A DNA stretch of 64,000 bases from Sphagnum compactum (Eukaryota; Bryophyta; Sphagnopsida; Sphagnales), in contig OZ234494.1 of assembly GCA_965153455.1 (NCBI GenBank), positions 22,568,001 through 22,632,000 on the forward strand. The letters run 5' to 3'. Below the pieces are notes generated by a model. It was not told where the DNA came from. It was given only the letters and a program-made list of their open reading frames with translations, and made no database searches. This document shows, one piece after another, positions 32,154-42,729 of this stretch. How positions within the stretch are numbered: position 1 is the first letter of the stretch; each line of letters opens with the position of its first letter. Made by a program: the position numbers and the translations under genes.

Positions 32154-35100
32154 AAATGCCTTGGAGAAAACTCTGAATCTGTCAATGATGTAATCTAGTT
32201 TGTCAAAGAACTAGTCTTCAGAGTACATGTGTTGGTCTCTTGGCAGCCCCATTGCTTCCATCATAAGTGCATTGCATTTGATGCTGGATGGCTGAATGTG
32301 TTTAAAGACTATCCATAGCTGATGGAACAGGTGACAACAGGTTTTGTACAAATACAAGAAGTGATTCAACAAGTGGGATTAGGGTTTCAACAAGTGTGTC
32401 ATCAATTTGTTTTCAAGATGAAAATAGCTGTTTTTAAGCACAATCTAAGCTTCTCAAACTCAAATTTGATTTAGTTCCTTTTCACTTCAATCCTAATTTA
32501 AATAACAAAACCCACTCCCAACAAACCCCACATCTCTGTTGCTTCTGGACTTGCAACAGAAACTTGATATGCAGGTTAGTGGTTACACTGGCCTATACCT
32601 ACTGGAGGGAGCTGGTGAAGTCAGTGGGGTTGAAGTTGCTATAGTGAAGTTGTGATAGTGAAGTTGCTAGCGGACATGTTGCTGTTGATTGATGGTCGCT
32701 GAATGAGTGAGAGACTGTAAGTGTTGTTCATATGGCAACCTGCAAGTGAGTTATTTTTATTTCCTTGGTACTGTTTAGTCCTTGTTCTATTGTTCTTTTT
32801 TTCCAGTTTTGTGCATCCTTATCTGGAAGTTTTTCTTCAATGTTGCAAGGTTAAGTGATTTTGTAACAATTTTGTTGCAACCTTTCACTTCAATCACATA
32901 TACAACAAATCATTATGAAGTGAACAAGTTTGTTAAGAATAAATAAATTTTTAGGCCAAAACTTAACTTTGTTATATATGCTCACATTTGTAGGCCAGAT
33001 TGCTCTTAACCTAATTTTTTTTCAATTATTAAATTGGTCAATGCGAGTTCAAGTTGTCTTCTGTTTACCAACCTTTCTTCTCCTCGTCCACACGTTTGAC
33101 CTTGTGATTTTGTAAGCCACTCAAAATTTGGCATCTAAGCTCTACCAAGCAATGACAATACAAAACTTTAAAGTAATTTAAAACAAAATTCCATCTAATT
33201 TATGGATATTCAATAAGCATAGCAACGACTCATTGGTTAAAAAAATCCACATATTCATAATGTTGGGTGTTTACATTTTGATCCAAATCGTTGATATAAT
33301 ATTAATTTGTAGTCAATTTAAAAGAATTGTTTCAACTAATTTAGTCCAATATTGCAAATGACAATTCCTATTCGTGATGAACAATAGGGTTTCCAGCTTG
33401 ATGTATCATTGGTGTAAAGCCAGGTGAAAATTCCATGCTTGTAATTTTTGGGTTTTGCCTTGTTAAATAATCGTGTAAAGGATATGTCAGGTACTGGTAG
33501 GATAATGGGTTGTGATTAGGCAAGTAAATGCAAATAGAGGATTAGTAGTTAGTACCAGTGTTGGCCCAGTTATCAGGTTATCAGGTTAGTTATTGAAACC
33601 CTAATAACTAACCTGGATGATGACCTGATTATCATCCAGGTAGGTTATCAATCTTTTCAATACTAATACAGAAAACTAAAAGAAAAGAAAAAAGAAACAT
33701 TTTTCACTTTTATTTAAAAAAACCCTGTAACTGATGTATAACCAGCAGGTTAATTGATGGTTATTAATCGATTGTTTCATAACTTGCCATAAACAAATTT
33801 TATTATAGAATTTCAACAATAAATATAGCCAACTTCTTTGGCAGGTTCTTTAGACTCTAAACCTTTAAAAGCATGACACTTTTTACAACATTTTCTATTG
33901 TTTCTTTCTGGAAAAAGGGCAGAGGCAATTGTTCCACCAAACTATAGGATAGCTCCAATGTTTATTGGCATTGCCTACCAAGGCCCTTAAGGATATTGTG
34001 TTTAGATTCATTATAGAGTATAGTAGCTTACGGGATTTCGGCCCCTAGGTAGTAGGTCTATTTTTATATGAGGATTTTGGCTTGTGTTGAAACTTGAGAT
34101 TAGTTATAGAGATATCGTATCTTGAAGGATTTTGGGTTTTTTTTAGAGGTGAAATATTTGAATTTTCATGATTCTTCTTTTGCCTTAAGATACTTTTTAA
34201 TGTAAATGGCAAGGCCACAGTTTGACACACCCCTTGTTGATACTTGTTTCGCAATGGTGGCCTGGCCTAACCTAAGAAACTCTTGGGTTTCCACCAATTT
34301 TTGTATTTTGTGCTCAATGTTGTTGTGCTTGGGTGACCGTGTTGTTCCTCTTTTAGTTATTCTCTCAAATGTTGTAAATTCTGACTCAAGGTTTTTTTGC
34401 TCCTTCCAACTTTACATTTACAATGGACTTAGTTGTCTTCACTTGAGAAAGTCACTTTTGTTTTCAAGTCTTGCATTTCTGCTTTGATTTCTAAAACTCT
34501 CTTCTCGAAGCTCTACCTGTATAGCTCTCTTCTATGACTCTCCTAAATAGACCCTCTTTTTCAACTTTGGTCAAATGCCATTTACAATCCCCAAACCCAA
34601 ATCACTTTGGAGGAGAAAAATGTCAGGTGATGCAATTTAGGCACCATAAAAAAACTAGCCTAATTCCCAAAGTTTGGGCATCTAGGGTGATAATTTCTTT
34701 AAAATTTGGCATTTCTAAGAGATAATTTCTAAAAAATTCAACATTTTCAAAAATAATTTAAAATCACTGCTGAACCTGAAAAGGTACTACAGTATTCTTT
34801 TTGCCTCTTACTACTCTAAAGTGTCATTCACACTTAGTGTTAATTATATGATAAGTGGATGTTGGATTTTCTTGATTTTTTGTGGTGTATTCACATATTT
34901 AATGTTATGTAGCGATATGACATCCTAATTTAGCTTAACACTAATGTGTTTGAATGTACATCAAAATTGTTAACTAACATTTTAGGTTAGTGCTAACTTT
35001 GACATAGGTACTTTTCTCTTCATGATATCTAAATGTCAAGATGCCTAACACTATAAACCCTAACATTAGATTTGAATGATGCTTAAATTCTGTTGTTACC

Positions 35101-35778
35101 CTAAAACCCTAGACCCTAAACCATCAAGCAAGAGACAAAAAGTTTTCCAAGGTGAAGACCAGAAATTAATGCCAAACGCAGATTTGGGTTTAGTGTTTTA
35201 GTCTTTGAGATTGATTGATCACAAAGTGTGGGAAGCTTTTTTTAATATGTTAGGAGTGGTCTCAACATGAGACCTCATTTATAAGCTTTCTGAACAAAAG
35301 CATGGACTATACATTAAACAATAGATGATGAACCGAGAAGTTCATCTTCTCCATCTTCTCCATAGAAATCAGCTCCAGCCAATCACTGCACAACACCCTG
35401 CCCCCCCTATTAAAAATGTACATAACTTTTTCCATCTTCCCAACATCAATGGCTACTTTTCCATAATTTACAACGAAATTTCAGCAGCACGCTGCCACAA
35501 TCTTGTTGTGCTTTGTCAACTGCACTTTGTTGATCTGCACTCGGAAAGTGCAGTGTTTTGCTTTTTCAATTGCATGTTGATGATAGTTGATTTGAAAGTG
35601 CAGTATTGTTTTGTTATTGCAGTAGAGTTGTTGTTGTTATTTTGTGTCTGTTGTCATTGTTGTTGGCCAATAGCCACCACCCACCAGCGTCCCCATTTTT
35701 GGCTTGGGACCTTCTGATCACCACTTGTTGTTGTGTGTTGTGCCTTCACTCTTTCGGGGGCAATCTGCTGCCGCCCTA
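32154..35778. other. Intergenic DNA between rhodanese and repeat-protein genes
   Basis: Probably includes both 3' untranslated regions, since the two genes converge. The paired hairpins at 33582-33640 are listed separately. Telomere-like ACCCTAAAACCCTAG words lie near 35098-35125. Frames at 34206-34487 and 35325-35717 show no recognised domain. Confidence 0.5.
33582..33640. repeat. Two abutting perfect hairpins
   Basis: First hairpin: CAGGTTAGTTATT (33582-33594) and its exact inverse complement (33603-33615), loop 8. Second: CCTGGATGAT (33612-33621) and ATCATCCAGG (33631-33640), loop 9. They share CCTG, so only one can be fully paired at a time near the junction. The flanks repeat TATCAGGTTA/TAGGTTATCA. 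Confidence 0.75.
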
Positions 35779-38700
35779 TCAGTTGAAATTGACACTGGTT
35801 GCCAGAAATTGGCCAACATCAATGCCAAGAGACCCATTCCAATCTGGGCTTGTGAGATCTGCACGTAGCATATTGCTATCTGCTGCTGCTCCTGCAGCAG
35901 ACTGGCTTTCCATTTCAGCACTAGTTGGTTGTCTAGTTCTCATGTGCTCAATGATGCCTGTACCCAATGCCACCTGTGCTCCTCCTCCTCCTCCTCCTCC
36001 TCCATTGTTGGGTGCTTCGCTTAGAAGCGTAATCAAACCTCCACCACGAACTCTACCTTCCATGAGACTACCACCCCGAACTCTTTCTTCTGACAACACT
36101 GATGCTTTAAATACTCTCTCATCACTGGTTGGATTCGGAGGGCGTGGTGGTCGCCCATCACGCCTCTGCATTGATAAGGGCACCAGCACCTGAAAATCCC
36201 AGCAGCAATGCATGAATCAAATCAACAGAACATTCTTGTTGCCATGGGCATTATGTGGAAAATAAAAACAAAAAGGCAAGCCAAGAGACAAACAGTGAAA
36301 ACCTGTGCTGGAATCAGCGGATTCTGGAATTGAGAGGGCCCTCCTCCTCCTCCTCCTCCTCCTCCTGCTGTTGCTGGTGGCATGAAATTGGAAAATCTTT
36401 TGTTAAGACCTGATCCTGCTGCGAGGTGATCAACACTCGGAGGAGCTCTGGAGACACTGAAATTGGCCATGTCATCTTGAGCAATGGCGAGATCACCAGC
36501 ATGTGGAGTATGTCCAGAACTGGAACCTTCGAAGCTTGAAGAATCGGGCACTGCACTGTCCAAGCTGACTGTGTCAAATCCCTGGGAACTCAGTGAACTC
36601 TCTGGCAAATCTAAGCCTCTTCCCGTCCATATCTCTATGGGTGCTCGCACTGTCTGTGACACTGCCCCAACAGGTGCTGTTGCCTGTCTCCTACTTGGAC
36701 CTGAATGACAAAGATGTACTGTTCAGAGCCTTGAGCTTGATGTATTGTTAAGATATCAATTCTTTGTGCATGCTTCTAGAAAAACTGATTCTTCAAAACA
36801 CATATGATGATCAGGAATTGAAAAGAGTTTGGAAAAGATCTCAGTTTGCATACAGGTCTCCATACCAATTGTTGCAAGACGAGAACTAGGCTACAGAACT
36901 GAAGTTTACCATGAAGATCGAATCCCTGTGTGGCTGCTGCACTGCCCATCTCTTTATCAGAAGCACTGGGGGCAGCTCTGCTACTAGCAGCAACTGGTGT
37001 TGCTGATGGTCCTGAAATTGTTGTCAATGCATTTATTGTGCCTGGTCGCGTCTGTCCAGAACCAGAAACCAAGCCTCTAAACAAGCCTGGGGCCAGGCCT
37101 GCTGTAACAACATTCCCCACTGTGCCACCTCCATGCACTCGCCGATCTTGAACTAGAGCACTGTGTGCAGCACAGAGGCCTGATTTGCCCCTCGCAAACT
37201 TATCACACGGAGCTCCAGCTGCTCGGCCTCCATTGCTATCCTTTAGAGAATCTGCAGCAGTGGAACCTTCAACACCCCACTGACATCTCTTACCACCCCC
37301 ATGTGCCTTGCAAAAATCTGTGCTCCCTTGTGCACTCTTACCACACCCATCAACCTTGCAACGTTTGCCCCCACCATGTTTCACACAATGATCTGTGCGC
37401 CCCCTTGCACTTTTACCGCATCCCTCAACTGTACACCGTTTCCCACCACCATGTGCAACACAAAAGAGAGTGCCGCCATGCACACTCTTTGTGCATATTC
37501 CACCTCCATCATACATGCAACGCTTGCCACCACCATGTCCTTTACAAAGAGGTGTACTGCCTTCGGCACCCTTGTTGCAATCCTTGATGATGCATCGCTT
37601 GCCACCTCCATGAGCCTTGCAGAACATGGTGCTCCCCTGTGCTCCCTTTGAACAGCCCGTAAACTGACACCTACACAAATAAGCATCAGCAACAAACCAA
37701 TCAAGACAACAAACCATGTGCAAAGTGTACAACTCCCTTGTTGATGCAAATTGCACTGAAAGAATTCTGCTAAAAAAATCAAGAGAAACAGAAACAGACA
37801 GAGACAGAGACAGAGACAGAGACAGAGCCTTACCTGCGACCACCACCATGTGAAATGCAGAGACCTGTGTAGCCTTCAGCACTTTTAGTGCAGTCCATAA
37901 CTTGGCAACGCTTACCTCCTCCATGCCGGATACATAACCCTGATCGACCTCTCGCAGCCTTGTCACAGCCCTCCTTGCTACAACGCCGACCTCCACCATG
38001 ACCTATGCAGTAATCTGTCTTTCCTTCAGCACTTTTGGTGCATCCAAGATTCTGACAACGGCGACCTCCTCCATGTGCCTTGCAGTAAACTGTGCGTCCC
38101 TCTGCACCTTTGTTGCATCCATGCTTTTGGCACCTGTTCACAGAATTCATGGGAGGAAAACCATTCCTTCAGCTAGACTAAAGCAAAAAAATTGGCAATT
38201 TTTTGTTTCTACTTTGTTGTGAGTGTTGTCAAGAGCTTCTTGTTTACAGGGAAAGTGAGCAGATCCGACAGGGCAGATGAACCAAACGAACCTGCGGCCA
38301 CCTCCATGAGCAATGCAAAGACCAGATGCTCCTCGAGGTCCCTTGCCACACCCTCTGAACTTGCACACTTTAAGAGGTCGGTCTGAATGGCCTGATCTGC
38401 TACTGGTTGAAGTGGTACTACCCTGCTGGTGGAAGCTCATGGAGAGATTCTGCTCCATAAAATCTTCCTCCACTGCTGCAGCTGTGCCAGTTTCATTTGT
38501 CTGCAAACTTGGGAATGGTGGGAAGACAGAGCTACCCATGAGAAGAGATGGCATGTAACCACCACATGTCACCCGTGCAGACGATGATCCTTCATCCACC
38601 ACTGGGACTTGAAAACTCCCAAAACTTGGACACTCCCATGATCTCTTGTTTGCAGATTTCTCACCAGTGTTCCCCAATCCCAACAGCCTTTCACCCCCAT

Positions 38701-39334
38701 AAGGTTCGTACTCACTTGCATTCTGAGATGAGCCCAAGCCAAGCTTCACGGGATCCTGAGTGTGTGCATTGTAGAGTCTGCTGCTGCTGCTGCTTTCTAT
38801 TTGCCAGCCAACTCCTACTGCTCCTGCTGCATCAGGATCTGGTTCATCCATGTTGCCCAACTGTAGCAGCACACCAGGACTGAGCGCTTCTGCCTGCATG
38901 CTGAGTGTGGTGGCAGAGCCACCATGGATGGATTCATCTCTTCCTTTGGAAAAGTTCTTTCCCGAGGTCATGTCCAAATGGCCTAACCCGAGAACCGTGA
39001 CCGAATCCTCATCCATGTCTCTACAATTTTCCATCTGTCCTAAACCCAACGAAATCCTGCCAGTATCCATCATCTCCTCATAAACTGTCACTGACAGTCC
39101 CCCGGAACCTCTCTTCCTTTTCAAGCTCCCACTTCCCTGCTGCTGCTGAGGGCTTGTTTCCATGAGCCCCTCCAGCTTGTCTTTCAAGGAGTGGTAACTT
39201 GTGGTCACACTTGGGTCTTCATTCCAGCTCTTCAGTCTCAAGATTGTCTCCAAGGAGTGATGTTCATCCATGCTGTGATTACTGCTTGGCACCATTGTTC
39301 CAATGGAGAGAGTTGTTGTGGGCATATGAGTCAT
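35779..39334 (-). CDS. Loricrin-like / WRKY19-like protein with ten CCCH-HGGG repeats, 970 aa
   Basis: Five exons on the minus strand: 39334-38292, 38133-37834, 37670-36910, 36700-36303 and 36189-35779; all GT-AG, phases consistent, 971 codons with TGA. Residues 1-320 are low in known domains but hold family phrases such as LETILRLKSW, VLGLGHLD and LQLGNMDEPD. From about 324 to 576 run ten repeats of 25 residues with pattern C-x4-C-x10-C-x2-HGGG-[RK]-R; the eighth carries three extra residues, and an eleventh is degenerate. Such Cys/His sets suggest metal binding. The same repeat occurs in proteins annotated as WRKY19-like or loricrin-like and in oomycetes. There is no WRKY domain here. Later exons encode Gly runs (9 and 8 residues) and a C-terminal VLVPLSMQ and VRGGGLITLL. 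A nuclear role is inferred. The alternative start Met at 39325 is three codons further in. Confidence 0.9.
37782..37829. repeat. GACAGA microsatellite in intron 2
   Basis: A run of GACAGA/GAAACA hexamers on the plus strand ending at the exon 2 donor side of the repeat-protein gene. The array lies within a few bases of the GT donor (37833), so length changes could affect splicing. Confidence 0.7.
37834..38133 (-). repeat. Exon 2: exact four-repeat cassette (4 x 75 nt)
   Basis: The exon is exactly 300 nt and encodes four repeats. Both its introns interrupt the same Arg codon (AG|G) at the end of a HGGG-[RK]-R motif, in phase 2. The exon is therefore symmetric and could be duplicated or skipped without changing the frame. 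Confidence 0.85.
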
Positions 39335-41830
39335 GGAGATAAAAGAAATCTATTGGCTTCTGCATGTGAGGCTGGCCAGCACCAGGGAAAAATCTTACTG
39401 CCCTGAGCCTGGTTCAAAGCAGCTCCAAAGATTGAGCAAAGATGACAGAGTTGTCACCTTTGCAGTCACTGTAGTAACACACACCTGTCCACCCCTATGG
39501 TTCCTCCATCACCTTTTTGCACAACAAGCAAGCCTTCAAGCTCCAGACTGTCTGTCAGGCTCCCTTCAAATGTAAAAACTCCACCACTCTTCTTTGCCAA
39601 CACTTCCACACCCACCTCCAAATGGACTACACCATACACTAGTCATCTGGGGGAAAGCAAAACACACAAACACAATGTACATGTCATGTACAGACACTCA
39701 AAAGCTCATCACCTCACACAGCTCCAAAATCTCCAACTGCCATAGCTCATCAGGAGTATAAGCAATCTGATGGCAGCTACTCCAACAAGAAACTCTCTCT
39801 AGATATGTATAAATACATATGTAGACCTACTTCTCCATGTCAAGAAGTCTAACTCCAGAAACATCATCAGCAAACAGAAAGAAGAAGAAGAAGAAGAAGA
39901 ATCAAAATGAGCCCCAAACCCTAGAAAACAGAGAAAAGACTGAAGAATGGGTTTTAACAGTCACAAAACATTTGCTGTGTGACTTTCAACAGAAATCAGT
40001 ATGCACATGGTTGCCATCTGTGAGAAGCACATTCTACAAAGCTCAAAAAGAGTTTGTATTGATGAGAAAATATTGCTGAGAAAATTGAGCTCCATAAAAA
40101 CAAAAATAAAGGAAAAGAAAAGTATCAGAAGATCATTGTCCATGAATGAATGGCCATGACATCATCTCTCCCATTTCTTTGCCACCAACTTTCCATCATC
40201 TAGAAACTCAAAGAGAAGCAAGCAAGCAACATGAAGGAAGGGTGGGTCAAACCTCTTCTTAAAGCAAAATTTCTATTGATCTGCTGCTATTCTGCCATCC
40301 ACTTGACAACACTGGCCTCCTCCTGATCCATGTTCAAACTGCACAAGGTAACAGGATTAGATTGCACCTCTTGTTATGTTTCACAAGTCATTTAAAATCT
40401 CTTCGGAGTGTAAATTTGGTGAGGAGCTTCTCAACTGACAAAGAGTCTCATGTGAATGTCTTGGGTTTCTCAGAGTGTTGTATGTTTTGTACAAATGTAG
40501 GTCATTTTCTGCTGCAAATTTGATCAGATTTTTGGATGATGAACTGGGCGATTATCAATCTTTGCTTCTATTGACATTGAGAGCTGATTTTCGAGCGGGA
40601 TCAATCCTTCAGGAATCCATACTACTCTTGAAATCAGTGGCTCAAGCTTTTTTTTGCTTCAATTCACAACTTCAAGCTCTGGTGGAGCAGCTTCTAAAGC
40701 TATGTGAACATCATGATGATGTTCGTTTAGAAGCTGCTTTTCTTTTGTGCAATCATCAGAGCATACATCATCTGTGGCGCAAAGCAAAGCAGATTTTCAT
40801 GCACACACAAGAAGATCGCAAAAGCACAAAAAGTGTTGATACTACACATGTCTGTCTGTCTGTCTGTCCACCTCGCACTCCCAACTACTCTTTTGTCGAT
40901 CTTTCTGAGCAAACAAAACAATCTTCAAAGTCTTTCAAAGATTCCAGTTTGAACAGAAGAAAACAAAAATTCCTCTACTTCGAAATCTGTTCCATGTATC
41001 GTAGTAGTCAACGCACACTGTAGCGGACCACAGAGGAAAACTCAGCACCTAAACTCTCTCTCTCTCTTCTTCCTCGCAATTTGTGCTTTCTTTGCAATTA
41101 CTGTCGGAGCTTAAAACCCCAACCCCAGGCACTTACCAAAAGACTTTGACCTTGACAACTGAGAGAGTTTCTCGCAGCGACCTGCTCTTCACAACTCCAT
41201 ATCACCATCGAAGCAGAAGAAGAAGAAAGAAGTAAACAAAAGATCTTTTGTTCCTTTTGCCCTCTTCCCAATCCACCCCCGCCCCCGGAAAAAAAAAAAA
41301 AAAAAAAGAACTCCACAAATTCGACCTTTAACCCCAAGATCTTCCTCTCCGCAACTTCCGCGCCAGCCAAAAACACTTCACCAAGCTCAACAACTCGTCG
41401 ATTTACACTCCCTGATCCAGCTTACATCAAAGCTCTAGAGACACAAAACAAAACGCAAAACAAAACCGAAAATTTGATCAAAGAAACCACAATCCCCGCA
41501 CAATCCTCGTACCATTCCACACCAAAAAGAAAAAAAAAAGACGCCCACACACACGCTTCCAAAAATTTACAAACCACGAGTAGTCCTTCTTCTTCTCTTT
41601 CTCTCTCCCTCCTCAAAATCTCCCTCTTCTGCTCCCTCACAAACAATTGTTGACTTTCTCCTCCTCCTCCTCCTGTTCCTAGTTCTAAACAGCAGCCACA
41701 GATCTACTAATTCATTCTCCCTGATTTCTTCTTCCTGCTGCCATTTTCCCCTTTCCTGCGCCACCGGGCGCACACACACACACACAAACACACACTTAAT
41801 TTACGAGCTCACGTCATGGTCGCTGTGATC
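39335..41830 (-). promoter_or_regulatory. Long 5' region of the repeat-protein gene, GA-rich on the sense strand
   Basis: Between the start codon and the GC-rich promoter, about 2.5 kb probably contain the 5' leader and one or more leader introns, not resolved here. The gene's own strand is GA-rich in blocks (41570-41660 and 41820-41850, seen as CTCTCT runs on the plus strand), which resembles GAGA-factor (BBR/BPC) sites. Microsatellites include a GAA run (39878-39901) and a TGTC run (about 40850-40867). A 182-codon plus-strand frame at 40475-41023 shows no domain. Confidence 0.4.
40686..40738. repeat. Short hairpin in the 5' region
   Basis: AGCAGCTTCTAAA (40686-40698) pairs exactly with TTTAGAAGCTGCT (40726-40738). 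Inside it, GAACATCAT (40706-40714) pairs with ATGATGTTC (40716-40724), leaving a one-base loop and a 7-base bulge on one side. Confidence 0.7.
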
Positions 41831-41997
41831 TCTCTCTCTCTCTCGCTCGCGTGAATCGCTCGCTCACGCGCACGCCTAATCCTCGGAAAAAACAAAACGG
41901 AAAGACGAGAATGCAAACCGCTCGCGAGCATCAGTAGTGCGCGGCTATAGGGGAACAGGGGCGGCGGGTGGGGTAGGGGGGGGAGGCTCGTATGCCC

Positions 41998-42007
41998 CCT
42001 ATAAAGG
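41998..42007. promoter_or_regulatory. CArG-like element CCTATAAAGG in a GC-rich promoter
   Basis: CC-TATAAA-GG lies at the edge of a GC-rich block (41840-42020) about 2.7 kb upstream of the repeat-protein ATG. It fits a CArG box for MADS factors, and contains TATAAA on the plus strand and TTTATAG on the minus. Which strand uses it cannot be told from sequence. Confidence 0.3.
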
Positions 42008-42429
42008 GCACCCACTGGGAATCTACTAGGTAACCTATGATGACGTGTGTGGAAATAAGTGTTTTTTTTTTTTTTTTTTTTCCCCCTAATTTTGTTGTGT
42101 AGCCCAAAAAGTGGCGATCCCCATGGGAAGATTTAGCCAGATTTCGGGTACAAGCTAAATATGGAATAAACTTTTAAGCCAAAATTGGCTAAACGCTAAA
42201 TATGAAGGTAAAATTTAAAAACATCTTTCTTTATTTTTTGCTGACATACTTGAACAAAAGTATAGAAATCTGGGATTTTTTTTGGAAAATTTTGGTTGAA
42301 TTTATGGCTACTCAATTTTAATAAAACTTTATTCTAGATATTTTGATTTTCAATTTCTCTTTTTGGCTATCTATAGTCAGCAAAGAAAAAAAAAAAAAAA
42401 AAAAGGCTGGTGGGAATCTTCTTGACTGA

Positions 42430-42720
42430 ACATGGGCCAATGGATGCGCGGCGGACGGATTTTCTTACTCCAACCGTTAAAAGTGCTAGCTTTTTTTTTC
42501 ACCGCGGATTAAAGTGTGTAGATTTTGGAGTAAAGAAGGGGCAGGGGATTGCGACTGTCAGGCCGTGGTAAATTTTGTTTTCCCATGTCCCCAGTAAACA
42601 CTGACGGATCTTAGTTTAAAGGCTCTCAGCCAATGGGAAAATTTGGAATTTTCCTCGTCACCTCGTTTTGGACCAATGGCGATGACTGGGAACTCGCGAG
42701 CCAGATCCGCCACGTGGACA
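42430..42720. promoter_or_regulatory. CCAAT boxes and G-box upstream of the repeat-protein gene
   Basis: CCAAT words occur near 42437, 42630 and 42673. A G-box CCACGTGG lies at 42710-42717. They lie in the last GC-richer stretch before AT-rich DNA, so this is the likely distal promoter of the minus-strand gene. No plus-strand gene follows. Confidence 0.35.
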
Positions 42721-42729
42721 AAACTAAAT

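Noticed and set aside
35325-35717. 130-codon plus-strand frame as a gene
   Set aside because: No domain; it lies in the presumed 3' flank of the converging genes and lacks supporting exon structure.
40475-41023. 182-codon plus-strand frame opposite the repeat-protein 5' region
   Set aside because: Begins with an ATG but has no recognisable domain, runs through a TGTC microsatellite, and lies antisense to the probable leader of a supported gene.
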